Source of the DNA: Chitinophaga pinensis
GTDB lineage: Bacteria; Bacteroidota; Bacteroidia; UKL13-3
Assembly (NCBI GenBank): GCA_945875195.1
Contig: CAMCJW010000108.1
Span: 1 to 9,015 of the forward strand
Length of the DNA: 9,015 nt
Direction of reading: 5' to 3'
Shown here: positions 1 to 6,228 of the stretch, one piece after another
How positions within the stretch are numbered: the stretch's first letter is position 1
Layout: each line of letters opens with the position of its first letter
Made by a program: the position numbers and the translations under genes
Notes under the pieces: model-generated
What the model was told of the DNA's origin: nothing
The model's database searches: none
Seen by the model: only the letters and a program-made list of their open reading frames with translations

Positions 1-1249
1 AAGTAGAGCTTAAAATACTGGCAACACTTCCAACACTTTGCATGCTTTGAATAATACTTGTTTCGAATTGGCCTTTAGCACGATTCAAATCATCATCTGA
101 AATACCTTTTGCATCAAATTCCTTTAAAGTTGCCAAATACCCTTTTTCAATATCATTGTCGCCTTCAAAATTTGGCATGGCAACAAAAATAACTCCAAAC
201 TCTCCTGCTAACTCTGAACCAGAATTGAATGAAACTGCCTGGAATGCCTTTTCGGGTTTAACAAAATTCTTGTATAAAATAGAATTTGTACCATTACCCA
301 TAATATATCCTAATACATCCAAAGCAGCTTCATCTGCGTGGTAGTTCTTTACACTTGGGTAGGTAAAAGCATACATTGGGGCAAATACATTGTCGCCATA
401 GTTTACATATTTATTGTCTGGCAACCTAACTGCTTCAACTCTTTGTGCGCGCACTTCTGGACCTTTAGGGATTGGGCCAAAGTATTTTTCAGTTAACTTA
501 ATAACATCTGCAACTTGAACATCTCCTGAAACAACAACACATGCATTATTTGGACCATACCAACGCATGAAAAAATTCTTCAAATCCTCAACATTTACAC
601 GATCTAAATCCTCTAAATATCCAATGGTTGGCCAACTGTAAGGATGACCTTTTGGATACAATGCTGCATCGTTTATTTCCCCTCTTTTTCCATAAGGTAC
701 ATTATCTACATTCTGTCCTTTTTCATTTTTTACTGTAGCCCTTTGAACCTCAAATTTCTTTTGAGTCACAGAATCTAAAAGGAATCCCATGCGGTCAGCT
801 TCAAGCCAAAGTGCGGTTTCCAAATAATTGGCAGGTAATGTTTCAAAATAGTTTGTGCGGTCGCGATTAGTAGTTCCATTCATTTGACCACCCGCACCTT
901 GAACAATTTTAAAATGCTCTTCATCTTTCACATGCAGGGAGCCCTGAAACATCATGTGTTCAAAAAAATGGGCAAATCCCGATTTGTTTGGAGTTTCACG
1001 CGCTGAACCAGTATGGTAAGTAACCTCAACATGTACAATTGGATCGGAATGATCCTCATGAACAATTAAGGTAAGTCCATTAGGTAAACGGTACTTTTCA
1101 TAAGAGATTTTCATCTCGCCTGGTGTGGCTGTTACCTTCTCTAATAAAATAGTTTGATTGGCATTGGCCGCAGCTGGAACTTGCGCTTTACTCACTTGAG
1201 ATCCAAGTAGGAAAGCAAAAGCACTAGCAAATAATAAACCTTTTTTCAT
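1..1249 (-). CDS. M16 family zinc metallopeptidase, exported (partial, C-terminus outside window)
   Basis: This is an insulinase/pitrilysin-like metalloprotease, expected to degrade peptides in the periplasm or at the outer membrane. The reading frame is open from the ATG at 1249 to the left edge (416 codons visible), so the C-terminus is missing. Residues 1-22 form a signal peptide (MKK, hydrophobic core, 'VSKA' then Q), which supports this start. The inverted zinc motif HFFEH is at residues 94-98 (His94 and His98 as ligands, Glu97 as catalytic base). The third ligand is probably Glu176 in 'VKNEKG', at the usual distance of about 78 residues. The N-terminal M16 domain covers about residues 50-200. 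The start of the inactive M16_C domain (about 220-400, including 'FVKPEKAF') follows. Family members are about 440 residues (one pair of domains) or 680-950 (two pairs), and the window cannot decide between these. The upstream ATG context is A-rich with no Shine-Dalgarno sequence. The family call is very secure; the substrate is unknown. Confidence 0.95.
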   Translation of the reverse strand, partial: MKKGLLFASAFAFLLGSQVSKAQVPAAANANQTILLEKVTATPGEMKISYEKYRLPNGLTLIVHEDHSDPIVHVEVTYHTGSARETPNKSGFAHFFEHMMFQGSLHVKDEEHFKIVQGAGGQMNGTTNRDRTNYFETLPANYLETALWLEADRMGFLLDSVTQKKFEVQRATVKNEKGQNVDNVPYGKRGEINDAALYPKGHPYSWPTIGYLEDLDRVNVEDLKNFFMRWYGPNNACVVVSGDVQVADVIKLTEKYFGPIPKGPEVRAQRVEAVRLPDNKYVNYGDNVFAPMYAFTYPSVKNYHADEAALDVLGYIMGNGTNSILYKNFVKPEKAFQAVSFNSGSELAGEFGVIFVAMPNFEGDNDIEKGYLATLKEFDAKGISDDDLNRAKGQFETSIIQSMQSVGSVASILSST

Positions 1250-1512
1250 TGTTTTGATATTTTGGTTAATGGTTTTTTAAGCTATTTTGAACATTAAATG
1301 AATATAAAGCTTATTTATTCAAATTAAAATCAGCCGCAATTTAATGACTTTACTTTGAGTGCGACAAATTTTTTTATGAATGGTGTAAACTACTTTTAGA
1401 CGGATTTTTATTTAATTGGGGAAAACTAATTCATAACTCTTACCCTATTTCAAATGAATAAACCTTGTATTGTCTTAAAAGCTTCTTATTTTCGCCATCA
1501 GAAATAATATAT
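1250..1512. other. Divergent intergenic region between the M16 peptidase and the DUF6580 gene
   Basis: This 263-bp AT-rich stretch separates two divergently transcribed genes and must hold both promoters. I found no exact TAnnTTTG element on either strand. The nearest on the plus strand is TTACTTTG at 1350-1357 (one mismatch), which would give a leader of roughly 150 nt for the DUF6580 gene. No conserved cobalamin-box-like 'GCCACTG' or other riboswitch core, no terminator-like hairpin and no tRNA are visible. Confidence 0.5.
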
Positions 1513-2049
1513 ATGAACAATAAATTTTTAACAATTACTACTTTAATATTCGGAGCTGCCATGCTTCGTTTAATTCCACACGCCCCCAACTTCAGTCCAA
1601 TTGGAGCAATCGCATTATTCGGCGGAGCATACATAAATAAAAAATACATTGCCTATTTGATCCCAATTATGGCAATGGTTTTGAGCGATTTATTTTTAGG
1701 ATTTTATGGGCCAGAAATGCTAATTACTTATGCAGGTTTTGTGGCTTCTATTTTTATAGGTACTCAATTAAAGAAGAATTTAAATATTGTAAATGTAGCT
1801 ATTGGTTCAATGGCAACATCGTTGGTATTTTTCTTAATCACCAATTTTGTATTTTTCTATCCAACTAGCTTAGGCCCTTTGTATACACATGATTTTACAG
1901 GAATTGTTAATAGTTACATAGCTGGTTGGCCGTTTTTCCAAAATACATTTGCCTCAGATTTACTTTACAATTCAATACTTTTCGGTGGATTTTACTTGCT
2001 TAGCATCAATGTTCCTTCATTAATGAAGGAAAAAGTTAAGGCTTCATAA
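1513..2049 (+). CDS. DUF6580-type integral membrane protein, putative transporter
   Basis: This is a 178-residue, strongly hydrophobic protein that I recognise as the DUF6580 family, whose members are described as putative transport proteins and resemble substrate-binding (S) subunits of ECF transporters. Function is not established. Family hallmarks visible are 'RLIPHAPNFSPIGAIALFGG' at residues 19-38, 'LSDLFLGF' at 57-64, 'LITNFVFF' at 108-115 and 'PFFQNTFASDLLYNSILFGG' at 140-159. About five membrane helices can be drawn (roughly 5-20, 30-60, 68-84, 96-116 and 146-164), and the C-terminus is short and basic (KEKVKAS). The frame stays open to an ATG at 1465, but I start at 1513 because conserved sequence begins there and the extra 16 residues look like untranslated leader. 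It has no co-directional neighbour: it diverges from the M16 peptidase and converges on the S8 protease, overlapping its stop by 14 bp. An intrinsic terminator follows at 2083-2116, so it is probably monocistronic. Confidence 0.85.
   Translation: MNNKFLTITTLIFGAAMLRLIPHAPNFSPIGAIALFGGAYINKKYIAYLIPIMAMVLSDLFLGFYGPEMLITYAGFVASIFIGTQLKKNLNIVNVAIGSMATSLVFFLITNFVFFYPTSLGPLYTHDFTGIVNSYIAGWPFFQNTFASDLLYNSILFGGFYLLSINVPSLMKEKVKAS
2012..2031. repeat. Perfect 20-bp palindrome at the convergent gene junction
   Basis: TTCCTTCATT at 2012-2021 is followed immediately by its exact reverse complement at 2022-2031. As RNA from either strand it can fold into an 8-bp stem with a TTAA loop. It lies in the last codons of the DUF6580 gene and begins 4 bp beyond the S8 protease stop codon. 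There is no U-tract directly after it on either strand, so it is not a classical intrinsic terminator. It could help form or protect the 3' end of the S8 transcript. Confidence 0.75.
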
Positions 2050-3682
2050 AGTCAATTTCAATAACCTTATTGGTAAATTCAGCGCTCAAGTGATACAATC
2101 CACTTGGGCGTTTTTTATATCCTTTTAGTACCATCCTATTGAGGCCTTTTTTTAAGGGTAAACTTAGTTTTTCAATATTACCTTGTACAGGCTCTTTTAT
2201 AGTAATGGTAACCTTTTGAGGGTATCTGCTAAATAAACTAATATGTATATTGTTATCGGCTAATTCCATTAAATCAATTACAGTGTCCATTTTGGCCTGA
2301 ACCAATTTTGCTGCTAATTCAATATTTGGAATGCCACTTCCTATGTACTTATCCTTCTTGTAATATTGATTGCCGCTCAAGCTTAGGGCCTCTCTTAGTT
2401 TTTCCGCACTGGTATTTGGTGCCAATTGCAATAATTGAGCTGCTGCGCCAGCAATGATTGGACAAGCATAAGAGGTGCCATTTCCTTCAAACACTTTGCC
2501 GTCACTCGACATTAAAACTGTACCTTTTCCAAAAGCGGCTAGGTCTGGTTTCATTCGTTTATCAGCTGTAGGTCCTACAGAGCTGAAACCTACATAAGAA
2601 CCATATTTATCAACCGCGCCGATGCTTAGCACATGCTCACCATCTGCAGGAGCAGTAATTTGCCTCCATGGATCGTCTCCTTCGTTTCCTGCGCTTACCA
2701 ATACAAGAATGCCCTTGGATGCTGCAATTTCAGCTGCTTGCGTTACTATTGTGGTTTTGCCATCTAACTCAGAATATTTATGCCCCATAGCCTTTTCATC
2801 GTGTTTGCTATAACCCAAAGAAGAGTTGATGATATCTGCTCCAGCGCTGTCGGCATATTCAGCTGCCAATGCCCAAAAATACTCTTCCACCAAATATTCC
2901 GTTGATGCATTTTCTGTTCTCAACAGCAGATAATTCGCACCCGGAGCAGTTCCTAAAATAACTCCAGTTTGTTTGGCTGCCAAACAACTTAAAACCGATA
3001 ATCCATGGTCATCATCCTCAAAAACCTCCTCTTCTTTTTCAACAAAATCATAAGCAGCAAGAATTTTTTTATCTATAAACAAGTGTTTAAATGGAGGTAA
3101 TTTATCTAGGTTTTTAAAGCCAGCATCAAAAACAGCTATAAGCACATCCTTACCATCAACACCATCGCTAGCTAACAAGTTATCATGAATTTGATTTAAT
3201 TGAAAATAGCTTCTTCCTGCCAGCAAAGTATCATTCTTTTTGAGCTTGTTATCGAAGCTTTGTTCCAAAATTTTAATTTGATTATCCAAGCTATTTTCAG
3301 TGGCACCATCACTTTCTTCATAAAAATAAGCAGGACCTAAATAAGTAACTTTACTTACAAACGGCAGGGCTTTAATTGAATCCATGATGTTTTTTGAATC
3401 ACTCAATACAATGGTTCCATTAAACCACCTGCTGTTACCAAACATTAGCAATGGAAGGGTTGAAAGCTTTGCTAAATAAGCGCTATCGGGTGGAACATCA
3501 TTCGCATTTAAAGGAACTCTATTTCTTGTTCTACGTTCAATTGCCTTCATTGAAATATACGATGCAGGTTCGTATAACTGAACCTTAAAATTAGGCTTAT
3601 CATTAAATGCCACAAAATAATAACGCTGCTGACCGTTTAGGTTCAAACCGAACAATAGCAGTAAAGGCAATAAAAACCTCAT
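2036..3682 (-). CDS. Secreted S8 family (subtilisin-like) serine protease
   Basis: This is a 548-residue exported serine endopeptidase. Residues 1-18 are a signal peptide (MRFLLPLLLLF, ending 'NLNGQ'). Residues 20-115 look like an inhibitor-type propeptide region, and the peptidase domain covers about 160-465. Catalytic residues are Asp186 ('AVFDAGF'), His226 ('DDDHGLSV') and Ser404 ('GNGTSYACP'), with oxyanion Asn333 ('SAGNEG') and the conserved 'KPDL' at 378-381. The Asp motif is DAG instead of the commoner D-[ST]-G; the catalytic Asp is intact. Residues 465-548 form a C-terminal beta-rich domain ('KKGLNRMVL', 'PSGLYHLS') that resembles a type IX secretion sorting domain but lacks its usual YPNP start. 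The ATG at 3682 overlaps the TGA of the upstream lipoprotein gene (ATGA), so translation is probably coupled and no separate ribosome site is needed. The stop lies inside the end of the convergent DUF6580 gene. Protease identity is secure; secretion route and substrate are inferred or unknown. Confidence 0.93.
   Translation of the reverse strand: MRFLLPLLLLFGLNLNGQQRYYFVAFNDKPNFKVQLYEPASYISMKAIERRTRNRVPLNANDVPPDSAYLAKLSTLPLLMFGNSRWFNGTIVLSDSKNIMDSIKALPFVSKVTYLGPAYFYEESDGATENSLDNQIKILEQSFDNKLKKNDTLLAGRSYFQLNQIHDNLLASDGVDGKDVLIAVFDAGFKNLDKLPPFKHLFIDKKILAAYDFVEKEEEVFEDDDHGLSVLSCLAAKQTGVILGTAPGANYLLLRTENASTEYLVEEYFWALAAEYADSAGADIINSSLGYSKHDEKAMGHKYSELDGKTTIVTQAAEIAASKGILVLVSAGNEGDDPWRQITAPADGEHVLSIGAVDKYGSYVGFSSVGPTADKRMKPDLAAFGKGTVLMSSDGKVFEGNGTSYACPIIAGAAAQLLQLAPNTSAEKLREALSLSGNQYYKKDKYIGSGIPNIELAAKLVQAKMDTVIDLMELADNNIHISLFSRYPQKVTITIKEPVQGNIEKLSLPLKKGLNRMVLKGYKKRPSGLYHLSAEFTNKVIEIDFMKP
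2083..2116 (+). terminator. Intrinsic terminator of the DUF6580 gene
   Basis: The left arm CGCTCAAGTG (2083-2092) pairs with the right arm CACTTGGGCG (2101-2110), giving a 10-bp stem with a single G-U wobble and an 8-nt loop. A run of six T follows at 2111-2116. It starts 33 bp after the DUF6580 stop and lies wholly inside the 3' coding part of the opposite-strand S8 protease gene, where it encodes part of 'KKRPSGLYHLSAEF'. On the minus strand the T-run becomes an A-run before the hairpin, so it should act only on plus-strand transcripts. Confidence 0.85.
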
Positions 3683-4368
3683 GGGCGATAATAATACTTA
3701 AGTTGCTGATGGATTTTATAGCCAGATTTACCAGTTTGTTGGGTGTTGATATAGTTATTAGTAAAATCAACCAACCCAACCCCTTTACAATAAATACTTC
3801 TAACCAAAATTTCTTCCACCAAGTTATTTGTTAAAGCCTCTTGAACAGCAGCGCAATTATTAAATGTTGTATCTTCATTTGTAAAAGATTTACCTAAATT
3901 TTGCAGCGCAAATGTTCTTCTGCCTAGATTATTGAGCATATTTCCATTCCAACTAGAGGTATTGCCAATTGGAAAAATCAATTTAACCACACAAACATTG
4001 TCTTCAATTCTTTGAAGGTTATTTGCTGTTTTCATTACAAATAAACTGCTTCGTATTTGCGGCAATTGGCTAGTATCTGTTTGAACCAAACGATTGACAA
4101 TTTGAAAGCCATCCAAATTTTGACCTTTCATTTTGCCCTCGGTATTTTCAATTAAGGTATATCGAAAAGTATCTATAGTTTGCGAATTATCGTCAAAGGC
4201 TATAGAATCAACGTGATACACCCTAACCCAGCCCGAATCAATTGGATAAAAATCATAACCTAAATCTATAGATTCATTTGTTGGTTCATCCTTAGAGCAG
4301 GAAGCACTTAGCAACAAAAATGAAACAATAAAACTGCTCAAAAGGCTATTTGCTATATTCAATTTCAT
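3679..4368 (-). CDS. Unrecognised outer-membrane-type lipoprotein
   Basis: I do not recognise a named function. The 229-residue product starts MKLNIANSLL, has a hydrophobic stretch to residue 20 and a lipidation cysteine at residue 24 ('LSASCSKDEP'). The residues after it (Ser25-Lys26-Asp27-Glu28) match the acidic lipoprotein export signal described in Bacteroidota, suggesting surface display. The mature part carries 'YPIDSGWVRVYHVDSI' near residue 41, which resembles the 'YFPL..G..W.Y.VDSI' opening of many uncharacterised Bacteroidota lipoproteins, and a late 'KGVGLVDF' at 195-202. It is probably beta-rich. Three further cysteines are at 126, 172 and 194. The frame is open to an ATG at 4398, inside mnmA. 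I prefer 4368 because it puts the signal peptide at the N-terminus and lies 2 bp beyond the mnmA stop. Its TGA overlaps the S8 protease ATG by 4 bp, so the two products are probably made together. Confidence 0.85.
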   Translation of the reverse strand: MKLNIANSLLSSFIVSFLLLSASCSKDEPTNESIDLGYDFYPIDSGWVRVYHVDSIAFDDNSQTIDTFRYTLIENTEGKMKGQNLDGFQIVNRLVQTDTSQLPQIRSSLFVMKTANNLQRIEDNVCVVKLIFPIGNTSSWNGNMLNNLGRRTFALQNLGKSFTNEDTTFNNCAAVQEALTNNLVEEILVRSIYCKGVGLVDFTNNYINTQQTGKSGYKIHQQLKYYYRP

Positions 4369-4370
4369 TT

Positions 4371-5471
4371 TTATATTTCGTAACTTGATTGAATCCAACC
4401 CCCACCTATAACATCGTTGCCTTCATAAAAAACAGCACTTTGTCCTGGGGCAATTCCTTTTACCTCGGAGTGAAAATCAACCTTCATTCTGTTTCCTTCT
4501 TGGGTAATTAATGCAGGTGTTCCGGCATCTTTATACCTTACTTTGGTTAGCGATTCCATGGGCAATTCTAGGCTAGCATATTTTTGTAAATTGATATTTC
4601 TAACCCACATGCCATTTCTCTTTAACTCCTCTTCCCTACCAAGCACAACAGTATTGGAATCGGGGTTAATCTCTAAAACAAACATTGGTTCACCCAGAGC
4701 TATTTCTAGGCCTTTTCTCTGACCAATGGTGTAAAAAGGATAGCCTTTGTGTTTTCCTAAAACTTTACCCTCTCGGTTTACAAACAACCCCCCATCTACC
4801 CTTTCCTCTAACCCCTCTACCCTTCTTCTTAGGAAGCCTCTGTAATCATTATCTGGCACAAAGCAAATTTCATAGCTTTCGCTTTTCTTAGCCAATTCGG
4901 TAAATCCTCTGTCTAATGCCATTTGACGAATTTCAGTTTTATGAAAACCACCTAAAGGGAAAGTGGTTCGAGCCATACTTTCTTGGCTCAAGCCCCAAAG
5001 CACATAACTTTGATCTTTGTTGTGGTCTAATCCCCTACTAACGACGAAACGGTTGTTTTCATTGCGTATTTGAGCATAATGCCCTGTGGCTATATATTCA
5101 CAGTCTAGTTGATTTGCCCTTTTTAATAAAGCCTCCCATTTGATATGAGTATTGCACAAAACACAAGGATTGGGTGTTCTTCCAGCTAAGTATTCCTCAA
5201 TAAAGTTGTCAATAACAAAATCTCCAAATTCATCTCTGATATCTAAAATAAGATGGTGAATGCCATACTGAACAGCAATAGTTCTGGCATCATTGATTGA
5301 GTCGAGGCTGCAGCATCCAGTTTCCTTTTTGCTACCTCCACTGTTTTGGTAATCCCATGTTTTCATGGTAACACCAATTACTTCATAACCTTCTTCGGCT
5401 AATAAAACTGCTGCAACGGTACTATCAATGCCGCCGCTCATAGCTACTAAAATTCTTCCTTTTTTACTCAT
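4371..5471 (-). CDS. mnmA: tRNA-specific 2-thiouridylase MnmA
   Basis: MnmA is a cytoplasmic enzyme that uses ATP and a relayed persulfide sulfur to make 2-thiouridine at wobble position 34 of tRNAs for Lys, Glu and Gln. The product is 366 residues, close to the E. coli length of 368. The PP-loop ATP-binding motif is SGGIDS at residues 12-17 (Ile where many have Val). The active-site cysteines are Cys103 in 'TPNPCVLCN' and Cys203 in 'SYEICFVP'. 'ATGHYA' at 128-133, 'KDQSYVLWGL' at 152-161 and 'YTIGQRKGL' are further family signatures, and the C-terminal beta-barrel ends in 'GGGWIQSSYEI'. The start 'MSKKGRILVAMSGG' leaves the usual short N-terminus before the PP-loop. It sits 78 bp after ccmB, with a candidate promoter element of its own at 5517-5524, and 2 bp before the lipoprotein gene. 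The sulfur donor and partner genes are not in the window. Confidence 0.97.
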   Translation of the reverse strand: MSKKGRILVAMSGGIDSTVAAVLLAEEGYEVIGVTMKTWDYQNSGGSKKETGCCSLDSINDARTIAVQYGIHHLILDIRDEFGDFVIDNFIEEYLAGRTPNPCVLCNTHIKWEALLKRANQLDCEYIATGHYAQIRNENNRFVVSRGLDHNKDQSYVLWGLSQESMARTTFPLGGFHKTEIRQMALDRGFTELAKKSESYEICFVPDNDYRGFLRRRVEGLEERVDGGLFVNREGKVLGKHKGYPFYTIGQRKGLEIALGEPMFVLEINPDSNTVVLGREEELKRNGMWVRNINLQKYASLELPMESLTKVRYKDAGTPALITQEGNRMKVDFHSEVKGIAPGQSAVFYEGNDVIGGGWIQSSYEI

Positions 5472-5516
5472 AGTTCAAAACAATAAAGGGTAAAAAGCCC
5501 TGGTGATTGAAAGTTT

Positions 5517-5524
5517 CAAATATA
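5517..5524 (-). promoter_or_regulatory. Candidate Bacteroidota -7 promoter element upstream of mnmA
   Basis: Read on the minus strand this is TATATTTG, an exact match to the TAnnTTTG element of Bacteroidota housekeeping promoters. It lies 45 bp before the mnmA ATG in the 78-bp ccmB-mnmA gap. No TTG or TTTG -33 element is found at the normal spacing, so this is a partial match. If real, it would let mnmA, the lipoprotein and the protease be expressed independently of the desaturase and ccmB. Confidence 0.4.
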
Positions 5525-5549
5525 AGGCTAAGTTAAGGTAAATTTTAAT

Positions 5550-6200
5550 TTACTCTTTCCAAATGGATGGAAACAAGATATAGGCTAATGAAAGTATCAA
5601 AATATTGAATAATAAGAGGATACCTAAATCTTTGTAAATCAATGTTTCATCTAGTCCATCCATTGATCGCATGGATGCTTTGATGATTATGAGCAATAAT
5701 GGAATAATTATGGGCAGACTTAAAACTGGCATCAATAAATTACTGTTTCCCGCTTTTGAAGAAATGGCAGACAACATGGTAAATGTACTAGCAAAGCCCA
5801 TACAGCCAAGAATAGTTACCAATATATACAGGCCAACAGATTGAATTGGATTTCCTAAAAGGACCGTAAATGCAAGTAAACAAAGAACCGCTAAAATTAA
5901 GTTGAGTATAGCGTTGTAAATAAATTTTGCTAATAGCAGTTGCTGTGGCTGAACCAACATATGATAATAAAGGTTTTTACCTCTGCCCTCTCCAATAAAA
6001 CTTTTGGCGATGGCGTTGATTGAAATAAACAACATTACCACCCAAAATACCCCATTCCAGGTGGGATTGTTCATGTGCTTAATGGCTAAATAAACAACGA
6101 AAACGGATGATAAAACCTGCAACAATATGCCATTCAACGCATACCGCTGCCTCCACTCAAGAAGCAGCTCTTTTTTGATTAATTTAACTACAACCGACAT
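5550..6200 (-). CDS. ccmB: Heme exporter permease CcmB (cytochrome c maturation)
   Basis: This 216-residue integral membrane protein is the permease of the CcmAB ABC transporter, which drives release of holo-CcmE during cytochrome c biogenesis (family knowledge). The family is about 220 residues long. It opens with the characteristic amphipathic segment 'LIKKELLLEWRQRYALNGIL' (residues 7-26) and shows six hydrophobic segments at about 22-40, 51-68, 88-115, 121-145, 155-175 and 190-210. The fifth contains the conserved Leu-Pro/Pro pattern 'SLPIIIPLLLI' (161-171), and the loop 'GEGRGKNLYYHML' after segment 2 is also typical. CcmA, CcmC and CcmD, its usual companions, are not adjacent. The desaturase gene ends 28 bp upstream and mnmA starts 78 bp downstream. 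The start ATG is preceded by an AT-rich stretch with no Shine-Dalgarno sequence. A generic ABC-2 permease is the alternative, but the N-terminal signature favours CcmB. Confidence 0.9.
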   Translation of the reverse strand: MSVVVKLIKKELLLEWRQRYALNGILLQVLSSVFVVYLAIKHMNNPTWNGVFWVVMLFISINAIAKSFIGEGRGKNLYYHMLVQPQQLLLAKFIYNAILNLILAVLCLLAFTVLLGNPIQSVGLYILVTILGCMGFASTFTMLSAISSKAGNSNLLMPVLSLPIIIPLLLIIIKASMRSMDGLDETLIYKDLGILLLFNILILSLAYILFPSIWKE

Positions 6201-6228
6201 AAAAAATATTAATTGTAATCAATATAAA

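Noticed and set aside
180..190. S8 Asp motif and M16 zinc motif considered for inactivating changes
   Set aside because: Both enzymes keep every catalytic residue. The DAG in place of D-[ST]-G in the protease leaves the Asp intact, so neither is called a pseudo-enzyme.
1465..1512. Upstream ATG giving 16 extra residues on the DUF6580 protein
   Set aside because: The added peptide is not conserved-looking. The hydrophobic, family-like sequence begins at the ATG at 1513.
1250..1512. Possible riboswitch upstream of the DUF6580 transporter gene
   Set aside because: I saw no conserved core of a cobalamin, TPP or other riboswitch, and no structured GC-rich segment.
2622..2813. Plus-strand open frame of 63 codons inside the S8 protease gene
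   Set aside because: It is a shadow of the protease coding sequence, with no independent start context and unfamiliar composition. The same applies to frames at 156-344, 3607-3834, 4685-4891 and 8068-8268, and the minus frame at 1440-1649.
4369..4398. Upstream ATG for the lipoprotein, inside mnmA
   Set aside because: It would put ten polar residues before the signal peptide. The ATG at 4368 gives a normal lipoprotein leader.
5486..5500. AGGG...CCCT hairpin before mnmA as an attenuator
   Set aside because: The stem is only four pairs with no alternative fold or leader peptide, so it is too weak to claim.
5538..5553. Inverted repeat GTAAATT-AA-AATTTAC at the ccmB stop as a terminator
   Set aside because: The stem is almost all A-T and no U-run follows. 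It is probably chance in an AT-rich gap.
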